Source: FEN-727 sp036508635 (GTDB taxonomy: Bacteria; Actinomycetota; Geothermincolia; Fen-727; Anoxymicrobiaceae). From it: a DNA stretch of 26,518 nt. This document shows, piece by piece, positions 7,332 to 15,400 of this stretch. The position numbers and the translations under genes were made by a program. The DNA is taken from positions 1 through 26,518 of the forward strand of contig DATCGY010000074.1 of NCBI GenBank assembly GCA_036508635.1, written 5' to 3'. The notes under the pieces were generated by a model. It saw nothing but the letters and a program-made list of their open reading frames with translations, was not told the DNA's origin and did not search any database. Every line of letters begins with the position of its first letter. The stretch's first letter is position 1.

Positions 7332-8090
7332 TCAGATGCGGACGGGGATGCCATGGTCTGCCAGCAGCTTTTTAGCTTCCGCTATTGTGTGTTCGCCGTA
7401 GTGAAAGATGCTGGCGGCCAGGACGGCGTCGCAGCCGGTCTCCTCTATCCCCTCGACGAGGTGGTCGAGGTTTCCAGCTCCCCCGCTTGCTATGACCGGG
7501 ACGCCGACCGCCTTGCAGACGGCGCTCGTCATCGGCAGGTCATAACCGAGCCTGGTCCCGTCTCTGTCCATACTGGTGAGCATTATCTCGCCTGCGCCGA
7601 GCTGTTCGACACGCGCTGCCCACTCGAGCACATCGACGCCGGTCGGCGTCCGTCCGCCGTGGGTGAACACTTCCCACGTGCCGTCTCCCCTACCGCGACC
7701 GTCGATCGCCACGACCACGCACTGGCTTCCGAATCTCTCGGCAGCCCTCGTGATCAACGTCGGGTCCTCAACGGCTGCCGTGTTGATGGAAACCTTGTCC
7801 GCTCCTGCTCTGAGTATATTGCGGATGTCGTCCAGGGAGCTTATCCCGCCACCGATCGTGTACGGTATGAATACCTCGTCACCGGTCCTTCCGGCGAGCT
7901 CTACTTTGGTGTCCCGTCCCTCATGGGACGCGGTGATATCGAGAAAGACGAGCTCGTCGGCGCCCTCACGGTCATAAAAGGAAGCAAGCTCAACCGGGTC
8001 GCCGGCGTCCCTGAGGTTGACGAAGTGAACCCCTTTCACGACCCTGCCCTCCTGAACATCGAGACACGGTATTATCCGCTTGGCAAGCAT
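7332..8090 (-). CDS. hisF: Imidazole glycerol phosphate synthase, cyclase subunit
   Basis: HisF closes the imidazole ring, using ammonia passed from HisH, to give imidazole glycerol phosphate and AICAR. The 252 residues form the usual (beta/alpha)8 barrel. Both catalytic aspartates are present: D11 in IIPCLDVQEGRVVKG and D130 in VVVAIDGRG. Phosphate-binding loops appear as TIGGGISS (78-85) and VIASGGAGNLDH. The ATG at 8090 lies inside the end of hisA, overlapping it by 19 bp, so the two are coupled. It is the last gene of the contiguous his block before the liv cluster; the stop at 7332 is not followed by a convincing terminator. Confidence 0.97.
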   Translation of the reverse strand: MLAKRIIPCLDVQEGRVVKGVHFVNLRDAGDPVELASFYDREGADELVFLDITASHEGRDTKVELAGRTGDEVFIPYTIGGGISSLDDIRNILRAGADKVSINTAAVEDPTLITRAAERFGSQCVVVAIDGRGRGDGTWEVFTHGGRTPTGVDVLEWAARVEQLGAGEIMLTSMDRDGTRLGYDLPMTSAVCKAVGVPVIASGGAGNLDHLVEGIEETGCDAVLAASIFHYGEHTIAEAKKLLADHGIPVRI

Positions 8091-8845
8091 CGCGAAGCAC
8101 CCCCTTCCTCAGCGGCGGCAAGAGCTTCAGCCAGGGTGAACTTGTTCTTATAGAGGGCCATGCCCACAATCACACCTTCAACCCCGAGGGAAGTCATACC
8201 GGCGACACGATCGATATCGCCGAGCTCTCCGATCCCACCAGAAGCGATTATGCCAACCGAAGTACGGGCCACAAGCTGCTCGATGCCGGAGATGTTGGGT
8301 CCACGTAGAGTGCCGTCCTTGCTGATGTCGGTGTAGATTATGCGCCTCACACCGGCGTCGGCAAGCCACTCTACGGCCTCGAGCGGCCCCTGCGTGCCTA
8401 TCTCTGCCCAACCGTCGACGGCTACGTGCCCTTCTTTGATGTCCATGCCCACGACCAGGGAATCCTTAAGCTCACCGGCCAGCGTGACCAGCCACTCGGG
8501 ATTCTCAAAAGCAGCCGTGCCGACTATAACCCTTGCCACTCCCTCGTTCAGGTACGAATGAGCGATAGACGAATTGCGGATGCCACCCCCTACTTCAACC
8601 GGTATGGTGAGCCGGGAAGCGATATCGAGGATAATGTCGCGATTTACCGGCCTGCCCTGGAATGCGCCGTCGAGGTCGACGACGTGCAGCAACCGGGCTC
8701 CCTCTTCCTCCCAGCGTTGCGCCATTACCACGGGATCCTCACCGAAGACTGTCTCCTCGTCGGGGAGTCCCTGGAAAAGCCGCACGCAACGGCCGCCTTT
8801 TATGTCGACCGCGGGTATTACCGTGAAACCGGTCGGTAGATTCAT
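8072..8845 (-). CDS. hisA: ProFAR isomerase (HisA)
   Basis: HisA opens and rearranges the ProFAR aminoaldose, the fourth step of histidine synthesis. The barrel has the acid/base residues D14 (VIPAVDIKGG) and D135 (VVGMDIKEG), and phosphate-binding VEVGGGIR and IIASGGIGE. In Actinobacteria this enzyme is often PriA, which also does the TrpF reaction. Here the segment reads V-D-G-W where PriA has R-G-W, so the key PriA arginine appears to be absent and a HisA-only role is more likely (inference). I chose ATG 8845, giving 257 residues and a 4-bp ATGA overlap with hisH; a TTG at 8851 would add two residues. It overlaps hisF by 19 bp at its end. Confidence 0.95.
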   Translation of the reverse strand: MNLPTGFTVIPAVDIKGGRCVRLFQGLPDEETVFGEDPVVMAQRWEEEGARLLHVVDLDGAFQGRPVNRDIILDIASRLTIPVEVGGGIRNSSIAHSYLNEGVARVIVGTAAFENPEWLVTLAGELKDSLVVGMDIKEGHVAVDGWAEIGTQGPLEAVEWLADAGVRRIIYTDISKDGTLRGPNISGIEQLVARTSVGIIASGGIGELGDIDRVAGMTSLGVEGVIVGMALYKNKFTLAEALAAAEEGGASRCLPSG

Positions 8846-9462
8846 TGGCAACTTTCTACCATCCTTCCGAAGTTATCTAGAATCCCCAATCCGAGCAGGC
8901 TGGATTTCTCAGGGTGGAACTGCAAGCCCCAGGCATTCCCGTTGGCGGCGGCACACGTGAATTCCAGGCCGTAATCGGTCGTGCCGATCGTGTACAAATC
9001 ATCTGACGGTTCGCAGAAATATGAATGAACAAAGTAAAAACGGCTGCCAGGCTTGACGCCTTCGAAGAGTGGCACCTGTTTCTTTATGTCGAGGATGTTC
9101 CAGCCCATGTGTGGTACTTTCACCGTACTCGGAAGCTTGATAACGCGCCCGGGTATCACGCCGAGCCCCTCGGTGCGCCCGTGCTCTTCGCTGTAATCAA
9201 AAAGCAACTGCAGGCCGAGGCATATCCCGAGAAGCGGCCTGCCTTTATCAAGGAATTCGAGAAGGATGCGATCGATGCCCCGATCCTTCAGGTTTGCCAT
9301 GGCATCTCCAAACGCGCCGACACCCGGAAGCACGAGGCCGTCAAAGTTGCTCAGCCTGTCCGGGTCCGAACACAGCGTGGCATCGACACCAACTTTGTGA
9401 AGTCCTTTTTCAACGCTCCTGAGGTTGCCCATCCCGTAATCGATAATGCCGACTGACGCCAT
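8842..9462 (-). CDS. hisH: Imidazole glycerol phosphate synthase, glutaminase subunit
   Basis: HisH is a class I glutamine amidotransferase that supplies ammonia to HisF. The 206 residues contain the nucleophile C81 in LLGICLGLQLLF and the H183/E185 pair in LQFHPEKS, so the triad is complete. The oxyanion strand region VLPGVGAFGDAM (44-55) is also typical. The ATG at 9462 overlaps the hisB stop as TGATG, and the stop overlaps the hisA start as ATGA, so hisB-hisH-hisA are translated in series. Confidence 0.96.
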   Translation of the reverse strand: MASVGIIDYGMGNLRSVEKGLHKVGVDATLCSDPDRLSNFDGLVLPGVGAFGDAMANLKDRGIDRILLEFLDKGRPLLGICLGLQLLFDYSEEHGRTEGLGVIPGRVIKLPSTVKVPHMGWNILDIKKQVPLFEGVKPGSRFYFVHSYFCEPSDDLYTIGTTDYGLEFTCAAANGNAWGLQFHPEKSSLLGLGILDNFGRMVESCQ

Positions 9463-10049
9463 CAGAGCGTTCCCTTCGTGCTGGGAACTCCCCCGACGCG
9501 TGGATCGATGGCCACAGCCGTTTTGAGGGCGCGGCCTGCCGCTTTGAAGACCGCCTCCAGCGCGTGGTGCACTCCCCCTCCCCTTCGCAGCTCCACGTGC
9601 AAGGTCAGACCGGCTTCGTTGACGAGACCCTGGAAGAAGTCCCGGGCCAGTGAAGGTTCAAAATTCCCGAGCGGCTCAGGTTCCAGCTCGACATCGAAGC
9701 TCAGGTGCGGCCGTCCGCTTATGTCGATCGCTACCTCGGCGAGGCACTCGTCCATCGGTACGAGGCTCGATCCAAACCTGGAAATCCCCTTCTTGTCTCC
9801 AAGCGCATCAGCGAGCGCCGAGCCGAGCGTCAGGCCTGTGTCCTCGACGGTGTGGTGCCCATCGACATCGAGGTCTCCGCGCGCCTCGAGCTTGAGGTCG
9901 ATCAAGGCATGGCGAAACATCAGCTCGAGCATATGATCGAAAAAAGCCAGGCCGGTGGATATTTCCGTTGCCCCGCTGCCATCCAGGTCGAGTGACACGG
10001 AAATTACCGTTTCCCTGGTTTCCCGTTCGCGCATTCCTTTTCTTGGCAA
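9462..10049 (-). CDS. hisB: Imidazoleglycerol-phosphate dehydratase
   Basis: HisB removes water from imidazole glycerol phosphate to give imidazole acetol phosphate. Both manganese-binding repeats are present: HHTVED (65-70) and HHALEA (151-156), with FFDHM at 36-40. It is the monofunctional form, without a phosphatase domain. The start is decided by the ribosome site: AGGAGG sits six bases before a TTG at 10049, giving 195 residues. A TTG further upstream (10073) would lie before this site, and the ATG at 10034 has its purine run too close. Translation of hisH is coupled at the stop. The preceding gene is hisD, 52 bp upstream; hisC, which often lies between, is missing here. Confidence 0.95.
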   Translation of the reverse strand: MPRKGMRERETRETVISVSLDLDGSGATEISTGLAFFDHMLELMFRHALIDLKLEARGDLDVDGHHTVEDTGLTLGSALADALGDKKGISRFGSSLVPMDECLAEVAIDISGRPHLSFDVELEPEPLGNFEPSLARDFFQGLVNEAGLTLHVELRRGGGVHHALEAVFKAAGRALKTAVAIDPRVGGVPSTKGTL

Positions 10050-10076
10050 GCCAAACCTCCTGTTCCGGTGCAATCA

Positions 10077-10093
10077 GCCGCGTTGCCCGCGGC
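10077..10093 (-). other. Intercistronic hairpin between hisD and hisB
   Basis: GCCGCG (10077-10082) and CGCGGC (10088-10093) form a perfect six-base GC stem with a five-base loop, placed between the hisD stop (10102) and the AGGAGG site of hisB. It has no T run, so it is unlikely to terminate; it may tune stability or re-initiation at hisB. Confidence 0.35.
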
Positions 10094-10101
10094 GCTTTCC
10101 T

Positions 10102-11385
10102 TCAGCTTCGTTCTCTTATCTCAATGGAGAATGCGTGTTTTTTCAGCCCTTCGAGCCGTGCAATCAACTTGGCCTGCGGCGCGTCCGAGCGGAAACCTTG
10201 CTCCGTGTACGAGATTACGTTCATAGTCCTCCTGAAATCCTGCGCGTTCAAACCGGAGAGCCGTGCCGCTGTCCCACCCGTGGGCAATACGTGACTGGGA
10301 CCGGCGACATAGTCCCCGAGCGCGACCGGCGAGTAAGGCCCGATAAAGACGCAACCGGCCGAGTGGATATCCGGTAAGACGTTCTGAGCCTCGTCAACCA
10401 TTAGCTCGAGGTGCTCCGGAGCGAGCGCGTTCAGGAAATCTATGGCGAGCGAGCGCGATGCGCAGAGTACGAGGCTGACAGAGCCTCTCGGCTCCGGGTC
10501 ATCGAGCCCATCCGCGAACCCCGATAGCACTCCGCGGGCCGATTCGAGCACGTCTGATGACTCGCTGACGATCGCGGAGACTGCCAGGGGGTCGTGCTCC
10601 AACTGGGCCAACATATCAGCGGCCGCAAAAGAAATATCGACAGTCGAATCCACGTACGCGGCGACTTCGCTGGGTCCCGCCTCCAGGTCGACGCTGACCA
10701 CGTCGGATAGCAGTCTCTTTGCGGTTGCGACATAGATGTTACCCGGACCGGCCACGAGCTTGCACCGGGGAATCGTCTCGGTGCCATATGCCATCGCGGC
10801 GATCGCCTGTGCTCCGCCGGCCCTGAATACCTTGCAGCCGTCTACGAGGGTCGTCGCGGCGAGAGTGATCCGGCTCACAAAGCCTCCATCACCGGGCGGC
10901 ACGCAGAAGTTTATCTCAGGCACGCCGGCTTCACGGGCGAGAACGCCGGACATCAGGACCGTTGACGGGTAAGGGAACCTGCCACCGGGGACGTAGATGC
11001 CCACAGTCTCGAGTGGACGCTGGGCCTGTCCGACCATGAGCCCTGGCTCGACCTCCATCTCCCATTCTTTCGCGAGGCTCTCGCGAGCAAACAGCGCGAT
11101 GCGCTTTTCGGCCATGAGAAGGGCTTCGCGCGCATCGGAGTCGATGTCCTCCCACGCCTGTCGGCGCTCGCTTTCGGCAACCTCGAACTCATCCGGACTG
11201 AGGCTCACGCCGTCAAAGCGCTTCGTGAGCCGGGCGAGGGCTCCGTCTCCACGCTGTCTTACCTCCTCGATAGTGTCTTTGACAGACAGCATCACTTCAG
11301 CCGAAGCCTCCGAGCCGCTCCTTATCTTCCCGAGTGCGGGTGCTATATCTTCTTGCCCAAATACTTCATACGTCGTTATCATCAT
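10102..11385 (-). CDS. hisD: Histidinol dehydrogenase
   Basis: HisD oxidises histidinol to histidine in two NAD-dependent steps, the end of the pathway. Of 427 residues, the zinc ligands are Q261 and H264 (QLEHDP), D358 (ALGDYVAGPSH) and H417; the catalytic pair is E324-H325 in LAPEHLELM; the NAD region is AGPGNIYVATAKR (212-224). Length is typical. The start is ATG 11385 (tandem ATGATG), with AAAGGA upstream; a longer frame to 11463 exists but its first 26 codons read out of the divergent promoter region and are unlike HisD. It is the first gene of the his-liv run, 61 bp from a divergently transcribed small gene. Confidence 0.96.
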   Translation of the reverse strand: MMITTYEVFGQEDIAPALGKIRSGSEASAEVMLSVKDTIEEVRQRGDGALARLTKRFDGVSLSPDEFEVAESERRQAWEDIDSDAREALLMAEKRIALFARESLAKEWEMEVEPGLMVGQAQRPLETVGIYVPGGRFPYPSTVLMSGVLAREAGVPEINFCVPPGDGGFVSRITLAATTLVDGCKVFRAGGAQAIAAMAYGTETIPRCKLVAGPGNIYVATAKRLLSDVVSVDLEAGPSEVAAYVDSTVDISFAAADMLAQLEHDPLAVSAIVSESSDVLESARGVLSGFADGLDDPEPRGSVSLVLCASRSLAIDFLNALAPEHLELMVDEAQNVLPDIHSAGCVFIGPYSPVALGDYVAGPSHVLPTGGTAARLSGLNAQDFRRTMNVISYTEQGFRSDAPQAKLIARLEGLKKHAFSIEIRERS

Positions 11386-11446
11386 ATGGAAGTCCTTTGA
11401 TTTACGAAGTATAACCCAACAGGCGGGAACAGGTAGGGAGTATCTG
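11386..11446. promoter_or_regulatory. Divergent promoter region, hisD / small Cys-rich gene
   Basis: Two near-consensus -10 boxes overlap on opposite strands: TATAAC (11410-11415, plus) and TATACT (11413-11408, minus). Predicted starts would give leaders of about 25 nt to the plus gene (11447) and about 16 nt to hisD (11385). No good -35 was seen for either. If both are real, polymerases would compete for the same bases. Confidence 0.4.
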
Positions 11447-11647
11447 ATGATAGAGGAAGGCACCGATTGCCACTATTGCGGGGAAGAGAACGCCGTCATC
11501 CTCTGCCTCGGCTGCGGTATCCCTCTCTGTAATCATTGCGTCAAGCTCGAAAATTACGGCTTTGGATGCGACGGAGGCAAAGTAGTCGCTTTCTGCCCCG
11601 ACTGCTTCACCGACCCCTCCGTCAACACCGTCCTCAAATTCGAGTAA
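11447..11647 (+). CDS. Small cysteine-rich (zinc-binding) protein
   Basis: This 66-residue protein has nine cysteines, mostly as CxxC pairs: C8/C11, C20/C23, C28/C31 and C50/C53, with C41 and H9/H30 nearby. That spacing suggests two zinc sites, cross-braced as in small B-box or RING-like fingers, but I cannot assign a known family. The rest is acidic with a short hydrophobic tail (VNTVLKFE). No signal peptide is present, so it should be cytoplasmic. The ATG at 11447 has GGGAG upstream; a longer frame beginning at 10997 is the shadow of hisD. It is divergent from hisD and convergent with dnaE. Function is unknown; protein-protein or nucleic-acid binding is possible. Confidence 0.75.
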   Translation: MIEEGTDCHYCGEENAVILCLGCGIPLCNHCVKLENYGFGCDGGKVVAFCPDCFTDPSVNTVLKFE

Positions 11648-11729
11648 GGGTCTAATAAACCCTCACGCTGATCAACTTTTCGCTTGAAACAAGCAGACCC
11701 CGCATTCTCGATCAACTCCACCCCCTTGG

Positions 11730-11760
11730 AAAAAAGATCTGACACCGGATTTTCAACGGT
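11730..11760 (-). terminator. Weak terminator after dnaE
   Basis: In minus sense, right at the dnaE stop, ACCG and CGGT (11760-11757 / 11747-11744) can pair around a nine-base loop, and a run of six T follows at 11735-11730. The stem is short, so this is a tentative call. On the plus strand a five-base AGGGT/ACCCT hairpin (11647-11663) follows the small Cys-rich gene and is equally weak. Confidence 0.3.
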
Positions 11761-14700
11761 TAGAAATCGGGGTACTCGATGCGGACGGATTGCATGCCGA
11801 GAAGGGCTTTGAGCTTGCCGAGGACATCGCTGGATGTGTCTATGGAATAAAGGTCGCCGAACCTGACGGTGGTGACCTCTTCGTCATCCTCACATAGCCG
11901 GAGGTGGACCGGGACCTCTCCGGGGTGCTGGATGAGCATCTCTTTTATGGTTGACGCGAGCTCATCGCTGAAGCGGTCGGTATCCATCACCAGCAGGAGC
12001 CTCGCGGCCCGCATGCCGCTGCGAGGAAGGGGTTTGACCTCGTCGGCCATCAGCCGGCGGGAATTGTCTCGCATGTCGAGCCTTCCCTTGACAAGGACGA
12101 TGGCATCGTCTCGCAGCTCGTCCGCCAGTTCCTCGTACTTGTGGTAGAACACCAGCACCTCGATAGAGCCGGAGAAGTCTTCGAGGTTGAAGCTTGCCCA
12201 CGGCTTGCCCTGCTTGTTGAAGCGCTTTTCCAGCCTGGCGATCATGCCGCCGACGCGCATGGAGGTCTTGTCCATCTCCGGGGTTATCTGTGCGATTTCA
12301 TTGTCAGTGTAGGAGTAGAGCAGCTCTCTCCACTCGGAGAGCGGATGGTCGCTGACGTACACCCCGAGCATCTCTTTTTCGAAGGCGAGGAGCTCGCGTT
12401 TTGGTATCTCGGGCACCTGGACGTTCGAAAATCCGTTGACATCGTCTTCTTCGTTGGTCTCCTCGCCAAAAAGCGAGATCTGCCCTTCCTCGCGTTCCCT
12501 GCGCTTTCGCTGGGCGTTACTCACCGCGATATCGTAAGTGCCAAGCAGCTTGCTCCTGTCGGGGTCAATGGAATCGAACGCGCCGGCCTTGATCAGGCTC
12601 TCGAGGGTCTTCTTGTTGGTGGCCTGGGCAGGCACCCTGTCACAGAACTCCATGAAGCTCGAGAATTCACCGTCTTCGCTCCGGCAGGCTATTATCTGTT
12701 CGACCACGGCCGACCCTACGTTCCGGATGGCTGAGAGCCCGAACAGGATGTAGTCTCCGCCAGGCGTGAAGTGCCCGGCACTCTGGTTTATATCCGGCAG
12801 GCGTACCTCTATCCCCATCCGCTTGCATTCGTTTATGTACTCGACCAGGCGGTCCTGGTTGTCCATGTAGATGGTCATCAGAGCGGCCATGTACTCGGAT
12901 GGATAATGCGCCTTGAGGAACGCGGTCTGATATGAGACGAGCGCGTATGCCGTGCTGTGCGACTTGTTGAAGCCGTATCCACCGAACTTTTCTATGAGGT
13001 CGAAGACCCTGGTCGCGGTCGCCTCGTCTATCTCCTTGGACCGGGCGCCCTCTATGAACATCTGCCGGTGGCGCGACATGATGTCGGACTTCTTCTTGGC
13101 CATCGCTTTCCGGAGCTCGTCGGCCTCGAGCCCGGTGTAACCCGCCATGGCCTGGGCGATCTGCATCGCCTGCTCCTGGTATACGATGACACCGTACGTC
13201 TCTTTGAGTATTTCCTCTATCGATGGGTGCGGATACGAGACCTTCTTCCGGCCGTGTTTCTGGTCGACGAATACGCGGTGCATGTCGCTCTGGAGGGGGC
13301 CCGGCCTGAAAAGGGCGATGAGCGCGATTATGTCCTCGAAGCGGCTGGGTTGCATATCGCGCATGAGGGCCCTCATCCCGGGGCTCGCGAGCTGGAACGT
13401 CCCCACGGTGCGGGCTGTCTGTATGAGGTTGAACGTGTCGGGATCCTCCATGGGAAGAGAATCGATATCGACGTCTATCCCCTGCCGCTCTTTGATCAGA
13501 TTAACGGCAAGCTCGAGCAGGCTCTGGGTCTTGAGGCCGAGCATGTCGATTTTGAGCAGTCCGAGCCTCTCGACCCCGTACATGTCGTACTGTGTCGTTA
13601 TCACGTTTGCGTTCTCGCCACTCTTCTGCTGGAGCGATAGAGGCGAGTAAGTGTCGATAGCGTTATCGGCGATGACGACCCCCGCGGCGTGGACGGAAGC
13701 GTGGCGCACCATCCCCTCGAGCGCCAGGGCCGTGTCGACGATCTCGTGAACCTCGCGGTCGGTATCGTAGATGTCGCGGAGCTCGCCGCTCTGCTCGAGG
13801 GCGAGATTTATGGTCATGTTGGGGTCATCCGGGATCATCTTGGTGATGGCCTCCATGCGGGCGTATGGGATGTCCCTGACGCGTCCGACATCCTTGACCG
13901 CCTGCTTGGCCTTGAGCCTTGAGAACGTCACAATCGGTGAAACCCTGTCGCGGCCGTATTTATCGGCTACGTAATCGATCACTTCCCCACGCCTGTAATG
14001 GCTGAGGTCGATATCGATATCAGGCAACGCGATGCGCTCGACGTTGAGGAATCGCTCGAAAAGAAGGCTGTACTTGAGCGGGTCGATGGTCGTAATACCA
14101 AGGGCGTAAGCGACAAGACTGCCCGCGGCGGACCCCCTGCCAGGCCCAACCTTTATGCCCTGGTCTTTTGCGTAGTTGACGAAATCCCAGACTATGAGGA
14201 AGTAACCGGCGAAGTCCAGTCGTTCGATCACCTCTAGCTCGTAGGTGAGGCGCGCTTCGACCTCCTCCGGTATAGGGTCGCCGTATCGCTCTTTCACTCC
14301 CTGGACCGCGAGGTGCTTGAGATATGAGTTGAGGTCGAACCCCTCCGGGGTGTCGTACCGGGGCAGATACACCTTGTCGAGCGATATCTCTACGTCACAT
14401 CGCTCGGCGACCTCGACCGTGTTGGAGATAGCGTCAGGATAGTCGGGGAATATCGCGGCCATCTCTTCAGGCGATTTCAGGTAGAAGTCGTCTGAGGAGA
14501 AGCGCATCCGGCCCGGCTCGGAGAGGACCTTGCCGGTCTGTATGCACAGCAGGTGATCGTGCGGCTTGGAGTCTTCGCGGCGGACGTAGTGAGTGTCATT
14601 GGTCGCGACCAGCGGAAGGCCCTTTCGCCTCGCGAGGTCTACGAGGCGCGGGTTTACCTCGCGCTGCTCGGGGATGCCGTGGTCCATGAGCTCGATATAG

Positions 14701-15299
14701 AAGTTGCCGTCGCCGAATACCTCAAGATACCTGTCCACCGCCGCTTCCGCCTCGGCGTCCTCGCCGCGAAGCAAGGCTTTTTGCACCTCTCCTTTGAGGC
14801 ATGCGGAGAGCGCAATGAGCCCCGAGGAGTACTCGCGCATCACCTCGAGATCGACCCTCGGTTTATAGTAAAAGCCCTCGGTGAAGCCACGGGTGACTAT
14901 TCTCATGAGGTTGAGGTAGCCCTCGTTGTTGGAGGCCAGCAGAACGAGGTGGTAAGGCTGTTCCTCGAGACCTCCATCGTGCTTGAAGCGACTGCCCGGA
15001 GCTACGTACACCTCGGATCCGATGATTGGCTTGACCCCGAGTTCGACGGCTTTTTCGTAGAAAGAGAGGGCGCCGTACATGACGCCGTGGTCCGTTATCG
15101 CGAGCGATTTCATCCCCATCGAACGGGCAGCCTCGAGAGCGTCGCCTATCCTGCAGGCGCCATCGAGTATCGAGTATTCCGTATGAACATGGAGATGCGC
15201 AAACTCAGGAGGCAATGAATACTCCCGCTTTCCCTGGCGAACGGACGTTATATAGTTCTTTTCGGGCTGTTGCTTTCCTTTGGAAGGAACATACTCCAT
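11760..15299 (-). CDS. dnaE: DNA polymerase III alpha subunit (DnaE)
   Basis: Replicative polymerase, 1179 residues, a normal DnaE1 length. The N-terminal PHP domain starts with H35-L-H37-V-H39-T and keeps further metal-ligand motifs (ITDHG, GSEVYVA, TNDTHY), so PHP exonuclease proofreading is plausible. The polymerase aspartates are D427 and D429 (LPDIDID) and D585 (KIDMLGL), with GPGRGSAAGS at 385-394. The segment KFGGYGFNKSHSTAYA and a helix-hairpin-helix region follow. Q940-I-S-L-F944 is a good sliding-clamp binding motif. An OB fold starts near 1014 (MRVGGMIARLEKRF). The ATG at 15299 has no strong ribosome site, but no other start precedes the PHP motif. It is divergent from the Fe-S nuclease gene, 101 bp apart. 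Confidence 0.97.
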   Translation of the reverse strand: MEYVPSKGKQQPEKNYITSVRQGKREYSLPPEFAHLHVHTEYSILDGACRIGDALEAARSMGMKSLAITDHGVMYGALSFYEKAVELGVKPIIGSEVYVAPGSRFKHDGGLEEQPYHLVLLASNNEGYLNLMRIVTRGFTEGFYYKPRVDLEVMREYSSGLIALSACLKGEVQKALLRGEDAEAEAAVDRYLEVFGDGNFYIELMDHGIPEQREVNPRLVDLARRKGLPLVATNDTHYVRREDSKPHDHLLCIQTGKVLSEPGRMRFSSDDFYLKSPEEMAAIFPDYPDAISNTVEVAERCDVEISLDKVYLPRYDTPEGFDLNSYLKHLAVQGVKERYGDPIPEEVEARLTYELEVIERLDFAGYFLIVWDFVNYAKDQGIKVGPGRGSAAGSLVAYALGITTIDPLKYSLLFERFLNVERIALPDIDIDLSHYRRGEVIDYVADKYGRDRVSPIVTFSRLKAKQAVKDVGRVRDIPYARMEAITKMIPDDPNMTINLALEQSGELRDIYDTDREVHEIVDTALALEGMVRHASVHAAGVVIADNAIDTYSPLSLQQKSGENANVITTQYDMYGVERLGLLKIDMLGLKTQSLLELAVNLIKERQGIDVDIDSLPMEDPDTFNLIQTARTVGTFQLASPGMRALMRDMQPSRFEDIIALIALFRPGPLQSDMHRVFVDQKHGRKKVSYPHPSIEEILKETYGVIVYQEQAMQIAQAMAGYTGLEADELRKAMAKKKSDIMSRHRQMFIEGARSKEIDEATATRVFDLIEKFGGYGFNKSHSTAYALVSYQTAFLKAHYPSEYMAALMTIYMDNQDRLVEYINECKRMGIEVRLPDINQSAGHFTPGGDYILFGLSAIRNVGSAVVEQIIACRSEDGEFSSFMEFCDRVPAQATNKKTLESLIKAGAFDSIDPDRSKLLGTYDIAVSNAQRKRREREEGQISLFGEETNEEDDVNGFSNVQVPEIPKRELLAFEKEMLGVYVSDHPLSEWRELLYSYTDNEIAQITPEMDKTSMRVGGMIARLEKRFNKQGKPWASFNLEDFSGSIEVLVFYHKYEELADELRDDAIVLVKGRLDMRDNSRRLMADEVKPLPRSGMRAARLLLVMDTDRFSDELASTIKEMLIQHPGEVPVHLRLCEDDEEVTTVRFGDLYSIDTSSDVLGKLKALLGMQSVRIEYPDF

Positions 15300-15400
15300 G
15301 AGATCTATTTTCTTAATTCAGAAGGATGTCACACCCCGTATCTATAATCAGGATAACAAGAGCTTAGGACAATGCTTTAAGACAAGGTTAAACCACCACG
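15300..15400. promoter_or_regulatory. Divergent promoter region, dnaE / Fe-S nuclease
   Basis: A perfect TATAAT lies on the plus strand at 15343-15348 and would start a transcript near 15355 for the nuclease gene at 15401; no clear -35 accompanies it. On the minus strand the same AT-rich patch reads TATAGA, with TTGTCC about 18-20 bases upstream, a weak candidate for dnaE. Confidence 0.35.

Noticed and set aside
7353..8153. Long plus-strand ORFs opposite his and dnaE genes
   Set aside because: They are antisense shadows of well-supported genes with strong third-position GC bias, with no family motifs.
8072..8845. PriA-type bifunctional HisA/TrpF
   Set aside because: The position of the PriA arginine (R-G-W) reads V-D-G-W here, so a HisA-only role is more likely; not excluded without alignment.
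11554..11745. Minus-strand ORF of 63 codons
   Set aside because: It overlaps the Cys-rich gene and the dnaE 3' region, ends in low-complexity sequence, and has no recognised motif.
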